This document shows, piece by piece, positions 21,401-32,505 of a stretch of DNA of 64,000 nucleotides. The notes below the pieces were generated by a model. That model did no database searches. It was given only the letters and a program-made list of their open reading frames with translations, and was not told where the DNA came from. The stretch's first letter is position 1. Each line of letters starts with the position of its first letter. Source of the DNA: Acidobacteriota bacterium. GTDB taxonomy: Bacteria > Acidobacteriota > Blastocatellia > Pyrinomonadales > Pyrinomonadaceae. The stretch lies in assembly GCA_019242475.1 (NCBI GenBank), contig JAFAVK010000109.1:1-64000 (forward strand). The letters run 5' to 3'. Made by a program: the position numbers and the translations under genes.

Positions 21401-21832
21401 TTCGTCAACGTCTACGCCATCGACGTGCTCGCGCGCCGCAGCTACCTGCGGATGACGCCGCGCGGGTTCGCGGCCTCGCCGGCGCGGACGGTGCTCGGCC
21501 AGCGCGCGCTCGAGCTGCCCACGGTGCTCGTCACAGACCAGTACTCGCTCTCCGACGCGGAGGATTTTACCGAAGGGTACCGGAGCCTCAAGCTCGGCAA
21601 GGTGGTGGGCGAGCCGACGGCCGGCTGGATCATCTACACCACGGACGTGCAGCTCCTCGACGGGACGAGCCTCCGCCTCCCCTTCACGCGCATCGAGACG
21701 GCCGAGGGCGTCAACATGGAGCGCAACCCCCGCCCCGTGGACGTGCCGGTCGAACGCCCCTTCGGCGAAAGCTACACTGACAGGGACTCGCAGCTCGACG
21801 CGGCGGTGAAAGTGCTTTTAGGAGGGAAGTAA
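18431..21832 (+). CDS. Tricorn-like S41 peptidase with beta-propeller repeats, exported
   Basis: 1133 residues. Signal peptide (about 1-36), then repeated WD40-like/PD40 blades with FSPDGKWLAF-type motifs in two propellers (about 40-570), a Thr/Pro-rich linker (about 575-605), the tricorn core helical region EQGWELMRDNFFDPKYNGADW, a PDZ domain (LKVGEYVVAVDGRALDARTN) and an S41 protease domain. The nucleophile is probably the second Ser of YSLSDAEDFTEGY, and GEPTAGWIIYT follows. Such proteins degrade peptides in the periplasm. A GGAGG at 18421-18425 supports the start. Its end abuts a 21-bp minisatellite. Confidence 0.92.
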   Translation: MFTVKNPRVWLLVSLMLFSGVRVAPARAQAAAAATPEARPYLYEPSISPDRKEIAFVSGGDVWTAPAEGGEARLLVSHPATESRPLYSPDGRRLAFVSTRTGNGDIYVLDFASGEVRRVTFDDGFEQLDAWSADGRWLYFSSTARDISASNDVYRVSAEGGTPMQVSADRYANEWAAAPAPDGSALAFVGRGYGQWWRHGHAHIDQSFIMLMRDQSTAKYEALTDGEAKEVWPMWGEGGKSLLYMSDRGGAENIWKLPLGGGRPVQLTKFTSGRVLWPSISYDGRTVVFERGYGIWRMETDTGRAAEVRITLRGAAAGPAVERVRQTEQLQDLALSPDGKKVAFVARGEVFAASAADGGDAVRVTNTPAPESQPVWSPDSRRLAYVSERKGHGQLFAYDFASNAETQLTNSDEPDDTPRFSPDGKWLAFQRAGRELRALNVETKQERLVAAGSFSRPPLSPDRPYSFSPDSKWIAYMPVGQKLFRNVYVAQVEGDGKGRPVSFLANAGSNTVSWSTDGTFILFDTGQRTEAGQVARVDLIPRTPRFREDQFRDLFKEETPKTVSPSLRRQENNPQTPPSPTPTPTPSPAPSPAEPGTTPTPAQMLTPTTPWMPGPVVYAAGAKKNDKPNDKQVEVVFEGIRRRLSLLPVGVDVYYQTVSPDGKYLLMLAGAVGQPNIYLYSLDELSREPPVARQLTSTPGFKTDAQFSPDSQQVFYLENGRIQVAPLDPRQQPRALSVAAEMDVDFAREKLEVFEQGWELMRDNFFDPKYNGADWGAVRAELEPYVAGARTPDEVRRLMRLMVGELNASHLGVNNPPGSAALTTGRLGLDFDRAEYERTGRLRVSDVLPLGPAAVARDSSAPDRPRALKVGEYVVAVDGRALDARTNLDDLLNYKVGRRVTLTVSSSADGADRRESDVRPVNVNTEKGLRYRKWVEERRTYVERISGGRLGYVHMYDMTSASLSQFYIDLDAENQSKEGVVVDVRHNNGGFVNVYAIDVLARRSYLRMTPRGFAASPARTVLGQRALELPTVLVTDQYSLSDAEDFTEGYRSLKLGKVVGEPTAGWIIYTTDVQLLDGTSLRLPFTRIETAEGVNMERNPRPVDVPVERPFGESYTDRDSQLDAAVKVLLGGK

Positions 21833-21841
21833 TGCCTTCAC

Positions 21842-22051
21842 GCCGCCGTGTCATGGCGTTACGTCGAGGCGTAATGCTATTACGCGAACGTGTTACGCCA
21901 TTACGCCTCGATGTAATGCCATTACGTCGAGGCGTAATGGCATTACACCTCGACGTGACAGCATAACGCCTCGGCGTAAAGGCGAAACGTCACGACGTTA
22001 GGCTTTAGCGTCGTGACGTTTCGCCTTTACGCCGAGGCGTTCGTCCTGAAC
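21842..22051. repeat. 21-bp minisatellite, 10 units, with 33-bp hairpin
   Basis: Ten contiguous 21-bp units without indels, each roughly a GYCGAGGCG half followed by a TAATGCCATTAC half. An eleventh, degenerate unit overlaps the upstream stop. Many units are inverted relative to neighbours: units 6-10 contain a perfect 33-bp inverted repeat (21965-21997 and 22009-22041, 11-base loop), and TAATGCCATTA is itself palindromic. The array fills the gap between the converging tricorn-like and BNR-repeat genes and may double as a terminator, though no T-run follows. Confidence 0.93.
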
Positions 22052-22062
22052 CGGGCGCGGAT

Positions 22063-25299
<3,237 letters not shown>

Positions 25300-25329
25300 G
25301 ATGGGGAATCCTCTGGAACGATGAAGTAT

Positions 25330-25384
25330 GAACGCTGAACGATGAACTGAAAGGCAGTTGTCTTCAGTTCATCGTTCAGCGTTC
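25330..25384. repeat. Heptamer inverted repeat (TGAACGA word)
   Basis: Perfect 22-bp arms 25330-25351 and 25363-25384 with an 11-base loop; heptamers TGAACGC, TGAACGA and TGAACTG continue leftwards to about 25316. It lies between two minus-strand genes, just upstream of the BNR-repeat gene and 12 bases past the stop of the LolA-like gene. Confidence 0.93.
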
Positions 25385-25395
25385 CGAGTTCCTGG

Positions 25396-26214
25396 TTACT
25401 GCTGCGGGGGCTTGGCGGCTTCGGCCTTCTCCGGCTCGGTCTTCTTCGGCGCGGTGGACGAGGCGTCGGGCGCCGAAACGGGCGCGGGCTTGACGGCGGG
25501 CTTGGCGAAGCGCGAGTCTTCGATGGGGACGTTGGCCTCGATCTTCTCGTAAGTAATCTTCGAGCGATTGGGGTTGCCCTTGACGCCCTGCTCGACGGAG
25601 AAGGGGACGTACCAGCCGCCGACCTCCTTGTAGTCGCCGAGGATGGTCTCGTATTCGCGCTCGGCCCCGCGCACCATGCGCTTGGTGTCGATCTTGATCG
25701 GGACGAAGTAGTCCGTGTCCATGTAGTAGATGCGCACGTCGCCGCTCGCCAGCGTCACCTTGAGCTTGTACGTGTCGGTGCCCTCGACCTCGTCCATCCC
25801 GACGTACTCGACCTTCACGCCCTTCTGCTTGTAGTTGACGAGCGGCCCGTCGAGGTCTGAGTCTTCGATGATGCCCTTCATCTCCTCTTCGCTGAGCGCC
25901 TCGGCGTCCTTCTTGCCGTTCCACGGCTCGATCTTCCAGCCCGTCCGGCCGTCGTAGGCGGTGACGCCGGTCATGCCCTGGATGGAGAACTCCTGGCGGA
26001 CGAGGTTGGGGCGCCGGTTCTCCTCGACTACCGCGGCCTCGAAGCCGCCGCCGCCGTCGTACTTGCCCACGCGGCGCAGGGACTTGACGGCCTGAATCTT
26101 CCCCATGCCGCCGACGGTCTTGATGAACTTCTCGACGATCTCGTCGGCGGTCTGCGCCGAGGCGTGGGCGGCCGAGGCGGCGACGCAGGCAAACGCCAGT
26201 AAAAGTTTACGCAT
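25396..26214 (-). CDS. Exported LolA-like protein of unknown function
   Basis: 272 residues. Signal peptide MRKLLLAFACVAASAAHASA, then an ADEIVEKFIKTVGGMGKIQAV helix and a set of beta strands with YDGRTGWKIEPW and YKLKVTLASGDVRIYYMD, the pattern of LolA/LppX-like outer-membrane lipoprotein-sorting folds. A Pro/Lys/Ala-rich disordered tail (about 235-272) follows. Lipid or lipoprotein binding is possible but not shown. It is upstream of, and co-directional with, the BNR-repeat gene, separated by a heptamer hairpin. Confidence 0.75.
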   Translation of the reverse strand: MRKLLLAFACVAASAAHASAQTADEIVEKFIKTVGGMGKIQAVKSLRRVGKYDGGGGFEAAVVEENRRPNLVRQEFSIQGMTGVTAYDGRTGWKIEPWNGKKDAEALSEEEMKGIIEDSDLDGPLVNYKQKGVKVEYVGMDEVEGTDTYKLKVTLASGDVRIYYMDTDYFVPIKIDTKRMVRGAEREYETILGDYKEVGGWYVPFSVEQGVKGNPNRSKITYEKIEANVPIEDSRFAKPAVKPAPVSAPDASSTAPKKTEPEKAEAAKPPQQ

Positions 26215-26381
26215 GATACGTCTCCCGTGTGTGTGGTGCAGAAGTGTGAACGGCCAGTACGAAGGGCAATAGTAGTGCAGCCCGCGGGGGAAGTCGATAG
26301 CAATCCTCCGGCCTCGCGGGCGCGGGCGAAAGTTTCCTCCGTTTCGTCACGGGAAAGTGCCGACTCGTAACAGGAAGGGAG

Positions 26382-27833
26382 TCAGTCGCCGCGGCCGCCC
26401 GCGCTGAGCGCGTCTTCGGGGTCGCCGCCGAAGGGGGACTGCCCCGCCTCCTCGCGGTGAGGCAGGCGGCCCTGCTCGCGGTAGAGGCGCAGCTTGTTGT
26501 GCAGCGTCTTGAGGCTGATTTGCAAAAGCTCGGCGGCGCGCGTCTTGTTGTTCTCGGTCTTCTGGAGCGTGCGTAGGATCATGCGCCGCTCGACCTCGTC
26601 GATGGGCGTGCCGACGGGGAGCGTGATGGTGTCCTCGCCGCGGCTCTGCGCGCGCTGTTCTAAAGGATAAGGCGCGAGGTGGTGGCGCTCGATGACTTCG
26701 GAGGAGCAGATGATGACGGCGCGCTCGATGACGTTGCGCAGCTCGCGGACGTTGCCGGGCCACGAGTGCGACTGGAGCGCCTCGACCGCCGCGGGGCTCA
26801 GGAGCTTGGCGGGGCGGCCGTGCCGCTCGGCGAGCTGCGCGACGAGGTGCTGCGCGAGCAGGGGGATGTCCTCCTTACGCTTGCGCAAGGGGGGCAGCTC
26901 GACCGTGATGACGTTGAGGCGGTAGAGCAGGTCTTCGCGGAAGGTGCCCGCGCGGACGGCGCCCTGCGGGTCGCGGTTCGTCGCCGCGAGCACGCGCACG
27001 TCCACGCCTAATTCCTGAGAGCCGCCGAGCCTTCGAATCCTCCGGTCTTCGAGCACGCGCAGGAGCTTCGCCTGAAGCGAGACCGGCATCTCGGAGATTT
27101 CGTCGAGCAGCAGCGTCCCGCCGTTCGCCAACTCGAAGCAGCCGAGGCGCCGCGCCGCCGCGCCGGTGAAGGCGCCGCGCTCGTGGCCGAACAGCTCCGA
27201 CTCCATCAACGTCTCGGGGATGGCCGAGCAGTTGATGGCGACGAAGGCGTTGTTCTTGCGCGGGCTCAGGTTGTGGATGGTGCGCGCGCACAGCTCCTTA
27301 CCCGTGCCCGACTCGCCGGTGAGCAGGACGGAGGCGGACGAGGGCGCGACCTGCTCGATGAGCGCGTAGATTTGGCGCATCGGCTCGCTGGCGCCGACCA
27401 GCTCGCCGAAGGCGCCGCGGTCGCGCAGTTGGAGCCGGAGCGCGAGGTTCTCGCGCCGCGCCCCCGCGTACTCGTTGGCGCGCTCGACGACGAGGCGGAG
27501 CTTGTCGAAGTCGATGGGCTTCTCAAGGTAGTGGAACGCGCCCTCCTCCTGAATGGCGCGGAGGGCCATCTCGACCGTGCCCTGACCCGTCAGGAGGATG
27601 ACGGCCGTCTCCGGGTGCAGCCCGCGCATCTCGCGCAGCAGCCCGAAGCCGTCGAGGTTAGGCATGTACACGTCCGAGACCACGACCGACGGGCGGAACT
27701 CCTCGACCTTCGAGAGCCCTTGCAGGCCGTCGGACGCGACGGCGGTCTCGTAGCCCCAGCCTTCGAGCAGCTCGCTCAGAGACTCGGCTATCACCGGTTC
27801 GTCGTCAACGATGAGGACGCGCCCCTTCGGCAT
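26382..27833 (-). CDS. Sigma-54-dependent response regulator (NtrC type)
   Basis: 483 residues. Receiver domain with D10, D11 and phospho-acceptor D54 in VSDVYMPNLDG; AAA+ domain with Walker A TGESGTGKE and the sigma-54 contact loop ERGAFTGA; C-terminal Fis-type helix-turn-helix (KTRAAELLQISLKTLHNKL). All elements for phosphorylation, ATP hydrolysis, RpoN activation and DNA binding are intact. No histidine kinase is adjacent, so the input is unknown. It is the last gene on the minus-strand haem run, 66 bp after hemD, and may be transcribed with it. Confidence 0.95.
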   Translation of the reverse strand: MPKGRVLIVDDEPVIAESLSELLEGWGYETAVASDGLQGLSKVEEFRPSVVVSDVYMPNLDGFGLLREMRGLHPETAVILLTGQGTVEMALRAIQEEGAFHYLEKPIDFDKLRLVVERANEYAGARRENLALRLQLRDRGAFGELVGASEPMRQIYALIEQVAPSSASVLLTGESGTGKELCARTIHNLSPRKNNAFVAINCSAIPETLMESELFGHERGAFTGAAARRLGCFELANGGTLLLDEISEMPVSLQAKLLRVLEDRRIRRLGGSQELGVDVRVLAATNRDPQGAVRAGTFREDLLYRLNVITVELPPLRKRKEDIPLLAQHLVAQLAERHGRPAKLLSPAAVEALQSHSWPGNVRELRNVIERAVIICSSEVIERHHLAPYPLEQRAQSRGEDTITLPVGTPIDEVERRMILRTLQKTENNKTRAAELLQISLKTLHNKLRLYREQGRLPHREEAGQSPFGGDPEDALSAGGRGD

Positions 27834-27899
27834 AGGACTCTGAGTGTAGCAAGTTAAGGCGAAAGGAAAAAGGTTCCGGGCGCCGCCGTGCCCGCGCGT

Positions 27900-28712
27900 C
27901 TACGAGGCGCGGTAGTAGTCGGCCACGGCGCGCGCCAGCGAGCGTGCGTTCGACTCGGCGGGGACGACGGCGGCGCGCAGGCCGTACTCGGCCGCCGTCT
28001 CGGCCGTGACCGCGCCGATGCAGGCGACGCGCACGCCCGAGAGCAAAGGGCGCAGGTCGCGCGTGTCGAAGAGCTGCGCGAAGTTATGCACGGTCGAAGA
28101 GCTTGTGAAGGTGATGCAATCGACCCCGCCGCCGACGAGCAACGCCTCCGCGCGCGCGCGGTCGGTCGTCTCGGGGCGGACGGTGCGGTAGGCTTCGACC
28201 ACGTCGCAGCGGGCGCCGGCCTCTTCCAGCGCGCGCGGCAGGAAGTCGCGCGCGACGGCCGCGCGCGGCAGGAGGAAGTTGAGATTCTCAAACTGCCCGC
28301 GCCCGCCGAGGTAGGCTTCGAGCGCTTCGAAGACGCCCTCGGCGCGCGACTTCTCGGGCACAACATCGACGTGGACGTGCGCCTCGACCAGGCGCGCGGC
28401 CGTCGCCTCGCCGATGGCGCAGACGTGAAGCTCGTCCAGCTCGCTCACCTCCTTGCCCGAGGCCGAGAGCCGTGCGAGGAAGTGCTCGACGGCGTTCGCG
28501 CTCGTCAGCACGAGCCAGTCGTAGCCGAAGAGGTTCTCAATCGCCTCGTCGAGCCGCGCGTAGGAGGCGGGCGGGACGATCTCGATGGTCGGGCAGGCGA
28601 CGACGCGCGCGCCGTAGGCTTCGAGTTCGGCCGCGAACTCCGCGGCCTGCTCGCGGGCGCGCGTGATCATCACCGTGCGCCCTTCGAGGGGTTTAAATTT
28701 GTCCGCGCCCAT
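27900..28712 (-). CDS. hemD: Uroporphyrinogen-III synthase
   Basis: 270 residues; closes and inverts ring D of hydroxymethylbilane to uroporphyrinogen III. The family is weakly conserved but the opening GRTVMITRAREQA, the WLVLTSANAVEHF segment and the late DCITFTSSSTVHNF segment are characteristic. The start codon overlaps hemC by 20 bp, indicating coupled expression. Together with hemA and hemC this gives the early tetrapyrrole steps; hemB and hemL are not in the window. Confidence 0.9.
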   Translation of the reverse strand: MGADKFKPLEGRTVMITRAREQAAEFAAELEAYGARVVACPTIEIVPPASYARLDEAIENLFGYDWLVLTSANAVEHFLARLSASGKEVSELDELHVCAIGEATAARLVEAHVHVDVVPEKSRAEGVFEALEAYLGGRGQFENLNFLLPRAAVARDFLPRALEEAGARCDVVEAYRTVRPETTDRARAEALLVGGGVDCITFTSSSTVHNFAQLFDTRDLRPLLSGVRVACIGAVTAETAAEYGLRAAVVPAESNARSLARAVADYYRAS

Positions 28713-29661
28713 CGGCCCTCGGCACCTGCGCGTTCGACTCGTCGAGCATCTCGCCCGCGCCGCGCTCTAAAAGCCTCGCGGCCAGCTCCTCGCCGACGCG
28801 CGCGGCTTCGCCCGCGTCCCCCTCAAAGCTCTCGCGCAGGACGCGGCTTCCGTCGAGCGCGGCGACGAGACCGTCTAACTTCAGCCCGCCGCCTTGAACG
28901 GTCGCGTGCGCCGCGATGGGCACCTGGCAGCCGCCGCCCAAGGAACGCAGCAGCGCGCGCTCGGCCGTCACCGCGGCGCGCGTCCGCGGGTCGTCGAGGC
29001 GCGCGACTAAGGCGTTCGTCTCCACGTCGTCCGAACGCGTCTCGATGCCGAGCGACCCCTGGCCGACGGCCGAGACCATCTCCGCCTGCTCGATGGCCGC
29101 GCTGATGCGGTCGCCGAGGCCGAGGCGGCGCAGGCCGGCCGAGGCGAGGACGAGGGCGTCGTACTCGCCCCCGTCGAGCTTGCGCAGGCGCGTGTCCACG
29201 TTCCCGCGCAGGTCTTTGATCCGAACGTCGGGCCGCAGGTGTTTAAGTTGCGCGATGCGCCGCAGACTCGAAGTGCCGACGACCGCGCCGTCGGCCAGAC
29301 TCTTGATTGAATCTGCCCGAGCGGCAGAGCCGGCGCGCAGGACGAGCGCGTCGCGCGGGTCTTCGCGCTCGGGCGTGGCCTTGATGGAGAGCCCTTCGGG
29401 CGTGACGGTCGGCAGGTCTTTGAGCGAGTGGACGGCCACGTCCACGCGGCGTTCGAGCAGCGCGACCTCCAGCTCCTTCGTGAACGCGCCCTGCCCGCCG
29501 ATGGTCGAGAGCGGCACGTCCGTCCGCACGTCGCCCTGCGTCTTGAAAATCTCGATGCGGACACGGACTTCCGGGTCGAGCGCTTCCAGCCGCGCCTTCA
29601 CCCACTCCGCCTGCCACAGCGCGAGCTTCGACCCGCGCGAGCCGATGATCATTTCTCTCAT
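28693..29661 (-). CDS. hemC: Hydroxymethylbilane synthase (porphobilinogen deaminase)
   Basis: 322 residues from the ATG at 29661 (MREMIIGSRGSKLA). Joins four porphobilinogens into hydroxymethylbilane using a dipyrromethane cofactor bound to C245 in LGGGCQVPIAAHA. Active-site segments DVAVHSLKDLP, GTSSLRRIAQL and LRGNVDTRLRKL are present. A further ATG 24 bp upstream would add eight residues encoded by a heptamer repeat; I rejected it because the family starts near the IIGSRGSKLA strand. Overlaps hemD by 20 bp. Confidence 0.96.
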   Translation of the reverse strand: MREMIIGSRGSKLALWQAEWVKARLEALDPEVRVRIEIFKTQGDVRTDVPLSTIGGQGAFTKELEVALLERRVDVAVHSLKDLPTVTPEGLSIKATPEREDPRDALVLRAGSAARADSIKSLADGAVVGTSSLRRIAQLKHLRPDVRIKDLRGNVDTRLRKLDGGEYDALVLASAGLRRLGLGDRISAAIEQAEMVSAVGQGSLGIETRSDDVETNALVARLDDPRTRAAVTAERALLRSLGGGCQVPIAAHATVQGGGLKLDGLVAALDGSRVLRESFEGDAGEAARVGEELAARLLERGAGEMLDESNAQVPRADGRGQI

Positions 29662-29670
29662 ATGAAAAGA

Positions 29671-29737
29671 CGTAAACCGTGACAAGAATAAGGCCGGCTG
29701 TCTTCAACGTATCACGGTTTACGGTTCACGGTTTACG
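29671..29737. repeat. Heptamer inverted repeat (GGTTTAC word)
   Basis: A 12-base word (29671-29682) is inverted relative to two direct copies (29712-29723 and 29726-29737); the right side reads ATCACGG, TTTACGG, TTCACGG, TTTACGC in sevens. The right array runs into hemA: the repeat supplies the last sense codons and TGA of that gene. It lies between hemA and hemC on the minus strand. Confidence 0.85.
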
Positions 29738-31009
29738 CTCTTCCTCCTCCAGGCCGAAACTCTCGCGCCAGGCTTGCACCTCGGTCTCTTCGCCGGCGTC
29801 GTAGGAGCGGCGCATGCGGTGGATGACGGGGTGCGAAATCTTGTTGACGGCCGACATGAGCATCTGCTCGATGGCCTGCTCCTGCTCGGGCGTGAGCGGG
29901 CCGAGCCGGCTGCGCTGGCGCTCGAACTCCTCGTGCGCGATCTGTCTGAGCTTCTCCTTGAGCGCGCCGACCGTCGGGCCGATGTCGAGCGCGCGCAGGG
30001 CCTGCTGGAACTGCATCACCTCGGACTCGACGATCAGCTCCGCCCGCTCCGCCTCGCGCTCGCGCTCGCGGATGTTGGAGGCGACGACCGCTTCGAGGTC
30101 GTCCACGTCGAAGACGAAGAGGTTGGCGAGCTTCGCCACCGCGGGGTCAACGTTGCGCGGGACGCTGATGTCGATGAAGAAGGCCGGGCGGTTCCTCCGC
30201 GCCGCGCGCGCCCGCTCGGCCATCTCGGGCGTGACGACGTACGCGCGCGCCCCCGTCGAGCAGATGACGATGTCGGCCTGCGCCAGGGTCTCTTCGAGCT
30301 CGGAGAACTCGACGGCCTCGCCGCCGAACTTGACGGCGAGCTTCTGCGCCGTCTCGTAGGTGCGGTTGGTGACGAGCACGCGCGCGGCGCCCGCGCCGGC
30401 GAGGTGCTGCGCGGCCAGCTCGGCCATCTCGCCCGCGCCGATCAGCAGCACGGTCGCGCCTTTCAGCGAGCCGAAAATCTTTCGCCCCAGCTCGACGGCC
30501 GTGAAGCTGATGGAGACGGCCGAGGCGGCGATGCCGGTCTCGGTGCGCACGCGCTTGGCGACGCGTAGGGCGTGGTGGACGAGCTTGTGGAGGACGCGGC
30601 CGGCGGTGCCCGCCTCGACGGCGAGCGTGTAGGCGTGGCGCACCTGGCCCAAGACCTGCGGCTCGCCGACGACCATCGAGTCGAGCGAGGAGGCGACGCG
30701 GAAGACGTGGCGGACGGCGGCCTCGTCGGCGTGCGTGTAGAGGTGGCCGCTGAAGAGTTCGACGGGGACGCAGCGCGTGCTGCTGAGAAAGTCGCTGAGG
30801 CGCCCGACGGCGTCCTCGCCCTTCTGCCGCGGCGAGGCGGCCAGAATCTCGACGCGGTTGCAGGTCGAAACGATCAACCCCTCGCGCACGACCTCGCCGT
30901 CCACGAGCGCGCGCAAAGAGGCGGCACACGCCTCGTCGCTGAACGCGAGCCGCTCGCGCACCTCCACCGGCGCGGTCTTGTGGTTGAGTCCGACGAGAAC
31001 TATCGACAT
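29726..31009 (-). CDS. hemA: Glutamyl-tRNA reductase
   Basis: 427 residues; reduces glutamyl-tRNA to glutamate-1-semialdehyde, first committed step of C5 tetrapyrrole synthesis. GLNHKTAPVEVRERLAF (7-23) and the catalytic Cys50 in STCNRVEI are intact. The NADPH domain is marked by VLLIGAGEMAELAAQHL, and a dimerisation helix region fills the C-terminus. The last codons are provided by a heptamer repeat. Only three bases separate it from the coiled-coil gene upstream, so the two are probably co-transcribed. Confidence 0.96.
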   Translation of the reverse strand: MSIVLVGLNHKTAPVEVRERLAFSDEACAASLRALVDGEVVREGLIVSTCNRVEILAASPRQKGEDAVGRLSDFLSSTRCVPVELFSGHLYTHADEAAVRHVFRVASSLDSMVVGEPQVLGQVRHAYTLAVEAGTAGRVLHKLVHHALRVAKRVRTETGIAASAVSISFTAVELGRKIFGSLKGATVLLIGAGEMAELAAQHLAGAGAARVLVTNRTYETAQKLAVKFGGEAVEFSELEETLAQADIVICSTGARAYVVTPEMAERARAARRNRPAFFIDISVPRNVDPAVAKLANLFVFDVDDLEAVVASNIREREREAERAELIVESEVMQFQQALRALDIGPTVGALKEKLRQIAHEEFERQRSRLGPLTPEQEQAIEQMLMSAVNKISHPVIHRMRRSYDAGEETEVQAWRESFGLEEEERKP

Positions 31010-31012
31010 CGC

Positions 31013-31456
31013 CTACCGCCCGCCGCGCCCCTCCTCCACGATTTTAATCAAAGCCTCCAACCTGCGATCCGTCCCGGCCGTCTGCTCCGCCAGCGCTTCG
31101 ACTTTCAGTGAGAGCCTGTCCACCGTCGCCTCGGTCTGCTCCTGCCTTACAGTCAGTTTGCTGATTGAGTCGTTCAGGGATTGGTTAATCTGGGCCTGCG
31201 CCTCAAAGGTTCGCATCATCACACGCATGATGTTTGCCTGCGTGTCTGCGAACGAGCTTTGATGCTTGGTAAGCTGGGTGACAGTGTCGTTCAGCCGAAA
31301 GACCGTGTCTCCTAACTGTGAGACGGTCTCTCCCAAGTGTGAGACAGTGTCCGCTAACTGTGAAACCCGCTCGCTGGTTCGCTCCACGCTCACGTCGAGT
31401 TTGGCGTGGCTCTTAAGCAGGAAGTCTATCGCCCGTTCGAGTTCTTCGTTGGTCAT
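31013..31456 (-). CDS. Coiled-coil protein with heptad repeats (unknown function)
   Basis: 147 residues, nearly all predicted helix. From about residue 30 the chain shows strict seven-residue repeats (VSQLADT, VSHLGET, VSQLGDT, VFRLNDT, VTQLTKH) and more heptad pattern towards the C-terminus. The DNA behind this part is four near-identical 21-bp units (31284-31367). No signal peptide, membrane segment or enzyme motif. It is inserted between the CcsA/HemX-like gene and hemA, three bases from hemA. It could be a scaffold, but nothing visible shows this. Confidence 0.75.
   Translation of the reverse strand: MTNEELERAIDFLLKSHAKLDVSVERTSERVSQLADTVSHLGETVSQLGDTVFRLNDTVTQLTKHQSSFADTQANIMRVMMRTFEAQAQINQSLNDSISKLTVRQEQTEATVDRLSLKVEALAEQTAGTDRRLEALIKIVEEGRGGR
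31284..31367. repeat. In-gene 21-bp tandem repeat (4 units)
   Basis: Four contiguous 21-bp units, plus-strand pattern GTGTCTCCTAACTGTGAGACG and relatives, within the coiled-coil gene. Each unit encodes one heptad of the coiled coil on the minus strand. Similarity at the base level between the last three units suggests recent duplication. Confidence 0.85.
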
Positions 31457-31515
31457 CTTTCATCTCCTTTCGGGTTGACGGAACGGGCAGCGTTCGAGGG
31501 CAAGCGCATAAGACT

Positions 31516-32343
31516 TTAACGGAGGACGTGGAAGCCGCCGAGCACGACGGCGCCGACGAAGGTACAGAGGACGAGGGTGAAGCCGCCGACGCCGAGCCAC
31601 GCGGCCTTGCGCCCGCGCCACTGGACGCGGTAGTGCAAGAGGGCGAGGTAGACGACCCACGTCAGCAGCGCGAAGAACTCGGTCGGGTCGTTGTGGAACA
31701 TGCGGACGCTGCGCGCGCGCGACCAGATGACGCCCGTGATGATGCCGAGCGTCAGCAGCGTGAACCCGATGCTCGCGGCCGTCGAGGCCACGTCGTCCAC
31801 GGTCGTCAGGGAGGGCAGGCGGTGGAAGACGGCCGAGAACTTCTTCAGGCGCAGCTCGCGCTCCTGCCACAGGTACATCACGCTCGCCGCGAAGGCGACG
31901 AAGAAGGAGGCGTAGCCGAAGATGAGCAGCGTGACGTGGACGGGGAAGAGCCACGAGCCGCTGCCGTCGGTCACGGTGCTCGGGTCTTGGGTCGGGTTCG
32001 AGTAGACGAGCTGCGAGGCGAGCACGAGTAGCGCGACGACCGGGAGCAGGAAGGCGCCGAGCGCGCGCAACGGGTAGCGGTACGTGACGAGCCCGTAGGC
32101 GACGACCAGCGTCCAGCCCAGGAACGAGAGCGCCTCGGTCGTGCTGAAGAGCGGGTAGTGGCCGTCGCGCACCCAGTCGATGGCGATGGCCGCGGTGTGC
32201 GCGGCGAAGGCGAAGCCGACCGCGTACAGGGTCGTCCGCTCGGCGGCGCGGCGCTTGTTGACGAAGGCCAGGACGGCGTGGATGGCGGCGATGACGTAGC
32301 CGGCCAGGGCCGCGTAGTGAACCACGTAGAAATAAGGTTTCAT
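31516..32343 (-). CDS. CcsA/HemX-like cytochrome c assembly membrane protein
   Basis: 275 residues with about eight membrane helices. The segment GSGSWLFPVHVTLLIFGYASF is the CcsA/CcmC/HemX-type core loop (the Trp-rich haem-handling region is reduced), and histidines in helices (for example VVHYAALAGY and FPVHV) could ligate haem. Proteins of this kind sit next to hemA in many bacteria (HemX) or act in cytochrome c maturation (CcsA); context favours HemX-like. It heads the minus-strand run towards hemA, hemC and hemD, separated from the coiled-coil gene by 59 bp. Confidence 0.85.
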   Translation of the reverse strand: MKPYFYVVHYAALAGYVIAAIHAVLAFVNKRRAAERTTLYAVGFAFAAHTAAIAIDWVRDGHYPLFSTTEALSFLGWTLVVAYGLVTYRYPLRALGAFLLPVVALLVLASQLVYSNPTQDPSTVTDGSGSWLFPVHVTLLIFGYASFFVAFAASVMYLWQERELRLKKFSAVFHRLPSLTTVDDVASTAASIGFTLLTLGIITGVIWSRARSVRMFHNDPTEFFALLTWVVYLALLHYRVQWRGRKAAWLGVGGFTLVLCTFVGAVVLGGFHVLR

Positions 32344-32505
32344 CGCTAAACCGGGCGGCGCGTGGGACGCTCGACGGCCATTGTAATTGAGGGGAGGGAG
32401 GGCGGCAAGCTACTCCCGCCCGAGGGCTTTGAAAGCCCGCGCGCCGCGTGAGAAACTAGCCTTTGAAAAGTAAGCCCAGTTCAGACGGTTTGAGGAGAGA
32501 AGGCC

